DNA of 12,738 bases, taken from Defluviitaleaceae bacterium (lineage in GTDB: Bacteria; Bacillota; Clostridia; Lachnospirales; UBA5962). Made by a program: the position numbers and the translations under genes. Below are positions 1-5,131 of this stretch, piece by piece (the first letter of the stretch is position 1; each line of letters opens with the position of its first letter). The stretch is taken from assembly GCA_009787435.1 (NCBI GenBank), contig WRFW01000200.1:1-12738 (forward strand), in the 5' to 3' direction. Below the pieces are notes generated by a model, which worked only from the letters and a program-made list of their open reading frames with translations, was not told the DNA's origin and made no database searches.

Positions 1-119
1 TTTATATGTTCTTTCTCAAGCTGTTTAAATTTTTTCCTAGGTATAAATACTTTTGTGTTACACACATAGAAATACAAATCTGATATTACTGTTGTCTTTG
101 TAGTTCTGATAGTTTTCAT
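1..119 (-). CDS. possible partial CDS at left edge, unknown function
   Basis: An ATG at 119-117 opens a minus-strand frame that stays open for 39 codons to the window edge and begins MKTIRTTKTTVISDLYFYV. It is rich in Lys, Thr and Arg, and no domain is recognisable. A purine-rich AAAGGGAG (140-133) lies upstream, but its spacing to this ATG is long (13 nt). A TTG at 123-121 in another frame has better spacing but stops after 21 codons. Either the true start or the frame is damaged, as in the neighbouring pseudogenes, or this is not a gene. An AT-rich stretch with a TATAAT-like hexamer (173-168, minus) lies further upstream, without a convincing -35. I cannot assign a function. Confidence 0.3.
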   Translation of the reverse strand, partial: MKTIRTTKTTVISDLYFYVCNTKVFIPRKKFKQLEKEHI

Positions 120-223
120 TCAATAAAATCAACTCCCTTTTATGTGTAATATTAAATTTTGATTACATTATATTTTTTAGCAATTTTTCTGCTCATCAGA
201 CACTCAACCAACCACCCAAAGTC

Positions 224-252
224 TGTTTTTATTTTTGGTAAAAATAAAAACA
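224..252. repeat. AT-rich perfect inverted repeat
   Basis: TGTTTTTATTTTT (224-236) and AAAAATAAAAACA (240-252) are perfectly complementary 13-nt arms around a GGT loop. The right arm overlaps the base of the adjacent GC-containing hairpin (249-287). On the minus strand its T-rich arm is the tract expected just after a terminator stem. Confidence 0.7.
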
Positions 253-287
253 AGTGCTACAAGCTTATATTGCTTGTAGCACTTGTT
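249..287 (-). terminator. Rho-independent terminator, minus strand
   Basis: The 15-nt arms ACAAGTGCTACAAGC (250-264) and GCTTGTAGCACTTGT (272-286) are perfectly complementary around a 7-nt loop, with one further A-T pair at 249/287. Read on the minus strand, the stem is followed at once by a run of Ts broken by single As (down to about 232). This is a strong intrinsic terminator. It sits 25 bp beyond the last stop of the degraded gene fragment at 312-601 and probably ended that gene. Confidence 0.85.
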
Positions 288-311
288 GTATAAGGGTCTG
301 TCTAAGTGTCG

Positions 312-601
312 TTATTGGAAACTATCTATTAATAGGCTATGTTCTACTTCTATGACCATATTAAAACTCACGAAGTGCCCATATATTCTTCATAATCATA
401 ACTAGGTGTTACGTTAAAAGTTAAACCGATTAATGTATCTCTTGGAATAGTTATTTCGGTGCCTGCTATATTTTCATTAGATGAAGTTAATACTTCTACT
501 GTATAAGTGCCGTCTTCATTAGAAACCGCTGTAGAACTATTTATTACTAATGGCTGAGGAGTTTCTAAAGTTTCTAAATTTCCTAGCGTATTTCTTTGTC
601 T
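312..601 (-). pseudogene. 3' remnant of an unrecognised (possibly surface) protein gene
   Basis: A minus-strand frame running down to a TGA at 370-368 encodes a Thr/Ser/Asn-rich stretch that includes NEDGTYTVEVLTSSNENIAG and ITIPRDTLIGLTFNVTP. The composition and alternating pattern suggest a beta-rich extracellular domain. This is inference from composition only; no family is recognised. There is no start codon: the frame enters from the region where plus-strand Rpn-like homology begins (about 600), so the 5' part is gone. Just after the TGA, another frame reads FVSFNMVIEVEHSLLIDSFQ and stops at 314-312, so a single-base shift near 372 may have split the true C-terminus. The strong terminator at 249-287 fits as the end of this former gene. 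Confidence 0.5.
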
Positions 602-1245
602 ACTAGTGAAACTAAGATAAGTATAACTATCCTTGACTCAAGTACAAAATTTGAAAAAGAAAATGATAAAACAGAAATTATTGATGTGAGAGTTGAAACA
701 AATGGCGAGATAATTAATGTTGAAATACAGTTAGACAAAGACCCATCCATGGAAGATAGGATTGTATATGGCATATCAAAAACAGTAACAAAGCAAAAAT
801 TTAAAGGTGATAATTATAAGCTTAAAAAGGTAGTAGTAGTAGTAGTAATAACAGGCTATAACTTAATAGAAACACATGAAGATTACCACGATACATTTAA
901 CTATCATAGCGAAAAAACAGGGCATACATTTTCAAAGTCAACCGAGATACACACATTAGAATTAAAAAACTGCCCGATATAGATGATGGTACAATGTTAT
1001 GTAACTGGCTAAAATTTATAAAATCTGAGGAAAGGAGCGACTTTGAGATGTTAGCACAAAAAAATGAAACGGTAAGTAAAGCAGTATCAATATTAAAAGA
1101 GATAAGCCAAGATGAAAAGCTAAGGCAAAGGGCACATAATAGAGAGATGGTATAATTGAGAGAAAGGGCAATGGTTATGGAAGCTAAGGCAGAGGTTGAA
1201 CTTAAAAAAGCTAAGGAAACAACTATTTACAATATATTAAAATAA
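596..1245 (+). pseudogene. degraded Rpn family recombination-promoting nuclease / PD-(D/E)XK transposase-like protein
   Basis: The stretch reads ITILDSSTKFEKENDKTEII, then DVRVETNGEIINVEIQLDKD, and further on LKKVVVVVVITGYNLI and, after a frame change, LCNWLKFIKSEERSDFEMLA. This is the layout of Rpn-like PD-(D/E)XK proteins: a catalytic Asp (IIDVRV) and an ExQ strand (NVEIQ), then NWLKFIKS and a charged helical tail (SKAVSILKEISQDEK). Three lesions are visible. The N-terminal ~45-60 residues (the usual FKKxFG region) are missing, replaced by the unrelated antisense fragment. One base is missing in the A run near 963-969, where ELKNCPI-stop should read as ELKKLPDIDDG. An in-frame TAA at 1153-1155 cuts the tail. 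The frame-restored product would end at the TAA at 1243-1245. The family is typically multicopy and phage- or transposon-like. Confidence 0.8.
830..847 (+). repeat. (GTA)6 trinucleotide tract
   Basis: Six tandem GTA triplets encode the run of valines in the Rpn-like pseudogene (KKVVVVVVITGYN). The family normally has a hydrophobic beta-strand here with mixed V/I/L, so the pure repeat probably reflects slippage expansion or neutral drift in a dead gene. Confidence 0.7.
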
Positions 1246-1297
1246 TATATATATTTTGATAATAATTATATTATTATTGCTATACTGAAATTTAGTT

Positions 1298-1502
1298 TCA
1301 TTGGCGAGTGTCTTTCCAAAACTCACCATCTTTCTAAACTAACTCTTCTAATGTTATATTTCTATATAAATTTTCTTGCCATTTTGTGTAATCAAATTTT
1401 TCGCGTATTAATAAGAGAAATAAAATGTTCTGCTTCTACAAGCCCTAATTTATCTGATAATGCTCTTATTCCTTTTTCATGTATCAATGTATCAGTTCTC
1501 AT
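1298..1502 (-). pseudogene. broken antitoxin-like partner of a PIN toxin
   Basis: The ATG at 1502-1500 is preceded by a strong AAGGAGG site (1516-1510). The product begins MRTDTLIHEKGIRALSDKLG and continues LVEAEHFISLI; after a one-base shift near 1400 it continues REKFDYTKWQENLY. This pattern (HEKGIxAL, LGLVEAExFI, FDYTxWQ) is a small protein family found beside PIN-domain genes in Firmicutes, so an antitoxin role is inferred from context. Besides the frameshift there is an in-frame TAG about 22 codons further on (ITLEELV-stop-KDGEFWKDTRQ), and the restored reading would end at the TGA at 1300-1298. Its start overlaps the end of the upstream PIN remnant by 11 nt, which implies translational coupling in the original operon. 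Confidence 0.75.
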
Positions 1503-1737
1503 TGTAGTGCCTCCTTAAAAAATCAATAGGGTTTATTATATTAATTTCTCCAACATTTTTATTTAATAGCTTTTTATCTGTAGTTATAAAGTAATCTGAT
1601 TTAGCAAAAATAGCACAAGCTAAATGCAAAGCATCTTTTTCTTTTATTCCAAAATTCATAAGAGATTTAGCTTTTTGTTATATTGAATTTTCATAAATTA
1701 CAACATCACTTGCATCTCAATCTAATTTTTTATCCAT
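1492..1737 (-). pseudogene. C-terminal remnant of a PIN-domain (VapC-like) toxin
   Basis: On the minus strand, codons downstream of 1680 read AKSLMNFGIKEKDALHLACA, then IFAKSDYFITTDKKLL and INIINPIDFLRRHY before a TGA at 1494-1492. KDALHLACA and YFITTDKKLL are the hallmark third-Asp and fourth-acidic regions of PIN ribonucleases. The N-terminal half, including the first catalytic Asp (usually in a KIYLDNCCxNRPxDD context) and the Glu, is missing. The preceding codons (MDKKLD, stop, DASDVVIYENSI, stop) contain two in-frame stops, and the first few correspond to the promoter repeat rather than to protein. The gene body is therefore fused almost directly to the repeat promoter by a deletion. It cannot make an active nuclease. 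Confidence 0.8.
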
Positions 1738-1925
1738 ATCTTTCTACTATAAAATAATTTATTCTATATCTATTCTATCATAATATCTATATTCAGTTAA
1801 ATATTTTAAGTGTCGTACTTTGTTAACTAAAAAGCCTTTTAAAATACAGGTCTTTTTAATGCTTTTAATACTTTTCTTGGATGTTTATTACTAATTTAAA
1901 ATTGTGTTAAGAGTATTCCACCATG
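1724..1925. repeat. ~205-bp dispersed repeat, copy 1 (carries a minus-strand promoter)
   Basis: This copy aligns along its whole length with 3999-4203, in the same orientation. The last 49 bp (1877-1925 against 4155-4203) match at 48 positions; the rest is more diverged, roughly three-quarters identical by eye with small gaps. Conserved parts include the short AT palindrome downstream of the -10 (1753-1763), the -10 and -35 hexamers, the TACAGG motif (1845-1850), and the block running to CCACCATG. The copy starts 15 bp after the stop of the broken gene at 1940-3373 and leads into the PIN remnant. Confidence 0.85.
1772..1800 (-). promoter_or_regulatory. sigma-A-type promoter of the left TA remnant
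   Basis: On the minus strand, TTAACT (1800-1795), a 17-bp spacer and TAGAAT (1777-1772) form a -35/-10 pair at the same place as TTGACT/TAAAAT in repeat copy 2. A short AT palindrome, AATAATTTATT (1763-1753), lies about where transcription would begin and could have been an operator for an autoregulating antitoxin. Confidence 0.6.
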
Positions 1926-1939
1926 AATAAAGTTTATGT

Positions 1940-3373
1940 CTAGTTAATATTTTTTTCTTTTTTATCAATCAAATAAATAGCAACTAAATATTGATAATAC
2001 AAATCTTTAGGCTTTCGATTAAAATCAATTTCAAAGTATCTCATTATTTTATCATTAATTTTCATTAACTGAATAATTCCCCAATCTGTGTTAGTAATGT
2101 TACTTGAAGATGCAAAATAATCATACATGTCTAAAATTTTATTGCGTTCTTCTTTTAAATTAAAATCAAATTTGCACCATTCTATATAAAAACTATGTTC
2201 ATTTTCTGATAAATAACTTGTTATTTTTTCATGAGCATAACTATCTGGTATATTATTATGCTTTATACCGAAAGCTAGCTGGTAGCTTTCTAGCGATTCT
2301 ATATCATCATTGTTATAAGAAGTTATATTTTGAACAGTTTGAGCATATTCTTTTATTTTTTTTCTTTACCATTTTTTTTATATCTAAAACTTTTTTATCA
2401 CGATAATCATTAAAATTGCTATTCCAATTTATGAAATCAAAAAAAACTTGCAAATTCCAATAATTGTCTGAAATTTCATTTGAGTAACGTTCTAAAACTA
2501 CTTCTTTTAGACTATTTTGATAATCAGCATTTATTTCTAGCGGTAGTTCTATAACTTTATTTTTAAGAATCTCTTCTTTTTGATTTATTCTATTTTTTAG
2601 TTCATCATTTAAAAAATCCAATTTTGAAACAATTATTTTTACTACAGATATTATATCTTTATTAATATAAAGTGGTATTTTGAAATTTTCCCCTTTTGCA
2701 TTGCTATCTTTTTCATTTAATAACTCTTGTTCGTATTCTTTTAAATATTCGATTTCTTTTGCCTTGTTTTCATTTTTTAATTGTTGTTTCAGTAATTCTA
2801 ATTTATTTAATTCTTTTTGTAATTTTTCTTGCTTATCTTTTTTTGATATCTCAGAAATTTGAAATATTCTTAATAAAAATCTGAATCTTTATAATCATAA
2901 GATGAAAAAGTTATAGAATTTTTGTCCATAATATCTTCAAGTAAAATACCCTTTTTGAAGCCAAATCTATCAAAGCTTTTGCTAGTAGTTTCTAATGGGT
3001 GTTCGGTTATAAGACTTCTAATAGCTCTAAAATAATCTATAGCATCTCTTTCTGGGTTTCCTTCAGTACCATATAATTCATTATAGTCATTTTTATTTTT
3101 GAAAATCTCTAACCTTTTTGTTATTAAATCGAATGCACCCATTAAAATATATGATTTAACAATAAGTTCGTACAAGTCCCCAACTTTAAACTCCTTGAGG
3201 TTATATTTTTTTATTAGTTTATTTATATCTTCGATAGCGAATTTAATATTAACTTGAGCGATTGTAACTTCTTCCTCATTTTTGCTAATATTATCTTTCT
3301 TAAATAATTCAAAATATCTAACTTTTAAATGATAAAACTTACGATAATCATCAAATTTAATTTCATTTATCAT
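1940..3373 (-). pseudogene. ~477-codon gene of unknown function, split by two frameshifts
   Basis: Three overlapping minus-strand frames form one protein. Frame 1 starts at ATG 3373, ten bases after the PIN gene, and runs 167 codons (MINEIKFDDYRKFYHLKV... to YKDSDFY). One missing T near 2875 would continue it as DSDFYLRIFQISEIS. Frame 2 then encodes a Lys/Glu/Gln/Leu-rich coiled-coil stretch (2850-2710) and a segment with IPLYINKDIISVVKIIVSKL. One extra A in the A8 run at 2356-2363 shifts to frame 3 (IKEYAQTVQNITSY onward), which ends with a proper stop at 1942-1940. The conserved-looking segment EGNPERDAIDYFRAIRSLIT (about residues 103-122) is the best handle for a search. I do not recognise the family. 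There is no signal peptide or membrane segment, so it was probably cytosolic. Its position suggests co-transcription with the toxin locus. Confidence 0.65.
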
Positions 3374-3382
3374 TATAAACTT

Positions 3383-3727
3383 TTACCTATCTACCCAATC
3401 TTCATAATTTAAGGTTTCGATATTTTTAAAATGTTTAATATTATTTATTACTAAAATATAGTTATATTTGATAAAATTTGAAGCAAACAAAATATCAGCA
3501 TCTTCAATACTTTTAAGGTCAAATTTGCCGTAAAACAATTCAAATTTATTCAACATATTTTGATTGTTTATAGCTAATAAATCTCTCTTTATTTCATAAT
3601 ATGTTATAGGGTTAATGTTTATATTACTTCCTTGCAATAGAATGTTTTTTATTTTGTCAAATATACCATGAGAACCTTTTAAAAAATATGATATTATGTT
3701 TGTATCCAAAGAGTAAATTTTATTCAT
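3383..3727 (-). CDS. PIN-domain (VapC-like) toxin, probably internally shortened
   Basis: The ATG at 3727 follows a GAGAGG site and overlaps the antitoxin remnant's stop (ATGAATAA). The 114-residue product opens with the PIN signature YSLDTNIISYFLKG (Asp8) and contains NPITYYEIKRDLLAIN (Glu45), EDADILFASNFIKYNY (Asp78) and NNIKHF (Asn95/96). PIN toxins are Mg2+-dependent ribonucleases that cut tRNA or mRNA and are held in check by a cognate antitoxin. Relatives of this type run to about 130 residues, with ~50 residues between the Glu and the third Asp. Only 33 separate them here, as if about 20 residues of the middle helical region were deleted in frame. The usual VTNNTKHF is VINNIKHF. With a wrecked antitoxin upstream, I infer that the toxin is inactive or weak. 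Confidence 0.8.
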   Translation of the reverse strand: MNKIYSLDTNIISYFLKGSHGIFDKIKNILLQGSNININPITYYEIKRDLLAINNQNMLNKFELFYGKFDLKSIEDADILFASNFIKYNYILVINNIKHFKNIETLNYEDWVDR

Positions 3728-3982
3728 TAAAATTAACCTCTCTTTTAAAATCTACTCTATTTGATAATACTTCATCAAATATATTTTTTCGCTAGTTGTA
3801 CAATCGTTTAATAATCCCGATAAACTATCAACCAAATCTAATTTTTCTTTAAGCTCATCACTTTCTTGAATTATTTCATCAAGAAAAGTTATTTTTAAGC
3901 GTTAATTTTTTTGTATGTATGGTTTTTGAATCATTATCACATTTTCACCGTCATAATATCCGTCTATTGTTATACTATTAAT
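3720..3982 (-). pseudogene. broken antitoxin of the PIN locus (ITIDGYYDG family)
   Basis: After a GGAGG site (3987-3983), the minus strand reads ITIDGYYDGENVIMIQKPYI, then after a stop RLKITFLDEIIQESDELKEK and LDLVDSLSGLL. The N-terminal (I/M)xITIDGYYDG with LKITFLDE is a small antitoxin family found before PIN toxins in Firmicutes. Three defects are visible. The expected ATG at good spacing from GGAGG is AGT (3976-3974). An in-frame TAA follows IQKN, where the family has a Gln-rich linker. A one-base shift near 3790 means the natural ending FDEVLSNRVDFKREVNFNE is in another frame; that frame stops at 3722-3720, overlapping the PIN start, as in a translationally coupled TA operon. The gene cannot make full-length antitoxin without recoding. 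Confidence 0.75.
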
Positions 3983-3998
3983 CCTCCATCATTATATA

Positions 3999-4203
3999 AA
4001 TTTTTTATCTATAGTTTTTTACTATAAAATAAATTTATTCTACATCTATTTTACCACAATATTTAGTTTCAGTCAAATATCTAAATTAAAGCCAACTTTG
4101 GTAAACAAAAAGTCCTGTAAATACAGGGTAATTCAATATTATTTTATAGTTATTTTGGATGTTTATTACTAATTTAAAATTGTGTTAAGAGTGTTCCACC
4201 ATG
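3999..4203. repeat. ~205-bp dispersed repeat, copy 2 (carries a minus-strand promoter)
   Basis: This is the partner of 1724-1925, and the two lie in direct orientation about 2.28 kb apart. It contains the better preserved promoter, a perfect 12-bp palindrome AATAAATTTATT (4028-4039), and a small hairpin CCTGT-AAAT-ACAGG (4113-4126) followed on the minus strand by a short T run. Its outer edge reads into the first codons of a truncated amidase gene. Recombination between the two copies could delete the whole block between them. Confidence 0.85.
4048..4076 (-). promoter_or_regulatory. sigma-A-type promoter of the right TA locus
   Basis: On the minus strand, TTGACT (4076-4071), a 17-bp spacer and TAAAAT (4053-4048) form a near-consensus promoter reading toward the antitoxin remnant and PIN gene. 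The perfect palindrome AATAAATTTATT (4039-4028) sits at the expected transcription start, a natural operator position for an antitoxin (inference). Confidence 0.75.
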
Positions 4204-4227
4204 TCCTGCATCTATAAATATTTTCAT
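4174..4227 (-). pseudogene. truncated start of an N-acetylmuramoyl-L-alanine amidase gene
   Basis: The ATG at 4227-4225 begins MKIFIDAGHGGT and then runs LLTQF to a stop at 4176-4174. MKIFIDAGHGGT is the characteristic N-terminus of cytosolic-start Amidase_3 (CwlD/LytC-type) zinc amidases, where the His of GHGG binds zinc and the sequence normally continues DPGA. Here homology stops after the Thr and the repeat sequence takes over. The 17-codon remainder is nonfunctional. It lies 37 bp downstream of yaaA on the same strand. No other amidase piece was found in the window. Confidence 0.6.
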
Positions 4228-4263
4228 GGTTTATTATATGTGCTGAGCAGATTAAAGGCACCA

Positions 4264-4974
4264 TTAATTTTTAATAAATATATAATTATTTTCAGAAGAA
4301 AGTTCTTCACTAAATGAATAACTTAGAGATCTAAAATCTTTAATTCTTTCTACTTCTTTAATTTTATTTTTCGCGATAAAATTAATCATCATTCCTCTGA
4401 GCATTTTGGCATCTGTAGCTTTTGTTTTAATTTTATCGTTTTCTTTAACACTAAATGTGCAGTTTATCATAGGCAAGTTTTTAATAATTTTGCTATATTC
4501 GTTTGATGCTAGGTTTAATATAATATTTCCTTTTAATAGGCTTTCTATATCTTCTCTCCAATATTCATAAAGATTTTTCTTATCTTTGATTGATATTTTC
4601 GATTGCAGTTCTAATCGATGATAAGTTACGCCGTCTGTGGGTTTAAGAATGCCATAAAATCCAGAAATTATTATTAAGTGTTTATCTAGGTATTCCCATT
4701 CATCTTTTTTAAAGTTATTCGCGTTCATATATTGAAATTGTAGCCCCTCATATGCTAATAGAGATGGGGTAAGTTCGTGTTCTTCAGCGTGAAGTCTATC
4801 ATAGTTTAATTTTGTAAGGTTATCATTAGTTTTCCATAATTTTTGTAAATCTTTCAGAGTCATATTTTTTAAATACTCTTTTATTATTTGAGATTTATCA
4901 TAAAAAATAGGGGTATTAGTTTCGCCATGCTCTTTTAGTTTCATCGTCTTTGATTCTGAGATTATTATCTTCAT
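4264..4974 (-). CDS. yaaA: YaaA/UPF0246 family peroxide stress response protein
   Basis: The 236-residue product has the family hallmarks in order: MKIIISESKTMK at the N-terminus, YEGLQFQYM (about 75-83), SGFYGILKPTDGVTYHRLEL (104-123), LNLASNEYSK (153-162) and LRGMMINFIAKN (192-203). In Escherichia coli, YaaA limits free intracellular iron and so Fenton damage during hydrogen peroxide stress; the fold binds DNA. Family members are typically about 245-260 residues, so this is full length but compact. The gene stands alone on the minus strand, divergent from the HNH gene, with its own strong promoter. The -10 lies only six bases before the ATG and there is no Shine-Dalgarno sequence, which suggests a leaderless mRNA. 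No clear terminator follows; the amidase fragment and repeat come next. Confidence 0.93.
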   Translation of the reverse strand: MKIIISESKTMKLKEHGETNTPIFYDKSQIIKEYLKNMTLKDLQKLWKTNDNLTKLNYDRLHAEEHELTPSLLAYEGLQFQYMNANNFKKDEWEYLDKHLIIISGFYGILKPTDGVTYHRLELQSKISIKDKKNLYEYWREDIESLLKGNIILNLASNEYSKIIKNLPMINCTFSVKENDKIKTKATDAKMLRGMMINFIAKNKIKEVERIKDFRSLSYSFSEELSSENNYIFIKN

Positions 4975-4980
4975 TCGTAT

Positions 4981-5009
4981 ATTATAGCTTATTTATTCTA
5001 AAAATGCAA
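4981..5009 (-). promoter_or_regulatory. yaaA promoter, probably leaderless
   Basis: On the minus strand, TTGCAT (5009-5004), an exact 17-bp spacer and a perfect TATAAT (4986-4981) lie just upstream of the yaaA ATG at 4974. Transcription starting the usual 6-8 bases after the -10 would begin at or next to the A of the ATG. No ribosome binding site lies between. Confidence 0.75.
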
Positions 5010-5028
5010 TAAATTTTTTTTAAATGTG

Positions 5029-5057
5029 TTGCTTGAATTTAAGAAATATGCTATAAT
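5029..5057 (+). promoter_or_regulatory. promoter of the HNH-acpS gene run
   Basis: TTGCTT (5029-5034), a 17-bp spacer and a perfect TATAAT (5052-5057) point rightward, predicting a start near 5064 and a leader of about 68 nt before the ATG at 5132. The -35 boxes of this and the yaaA promoter are 19 bp apart back to back, so the two promoters could compete. Confidence 0.75.
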
Positions 5058-5131
5058 TTATATAGGCTAATTATTCAAAAATAATATTTTTACTTATGTA
5101 ATAAATTATAGTGTATAAGGAAAAAACTGAT

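Noticed and set aside
583..774. Minus-strand open frame of 63 codons opposite the Rpn-like remnant
   Set aside because: It lies antisense to sequence with clear Rpn homology, has no ribosome binding site, and is Ser/Ile/Leu-rich as expected for an antisense shadow of Lys/Asp/Glu codons.
1259..1277. AT-only palindrome ATAATAAT-TAT-ATTATTAT between two convergent pseudogenes
   Set aside because: It has no G or C in the stem, so it is too weak for a terminator, and such palindromes are expected by chance at this base composition.
1877..1925. Possible insertion-sequence terminal repeat (GGAACACTCTTAACACAATT on the minus strand)
   Set aside because: The ACACAATT pattern recalls IS256-family ends, but no matching inverted end, target duplication or transposase is present, and the shared CATGGTGG edge is better explained by duplication of an amidase junction.
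2356..2363. Programmed frameshifting at the A8 run
   Set aside because: The same gene has a second, independent shift without a slippery site and sits among other pseudogenes, so ordinary decay is more likely; kept only as an alternative.
2218..2884. Three plus-strand open frames of 60-62 codons rich in Phe, Leu and Ser
   Set aside because: They are antisense to the frame-corrected minus-strand gene at 1940-3373; the Phe/Leu/Ser composition is the complement of its Lys/Glu-rich coiled coil, not true membrane proteins.
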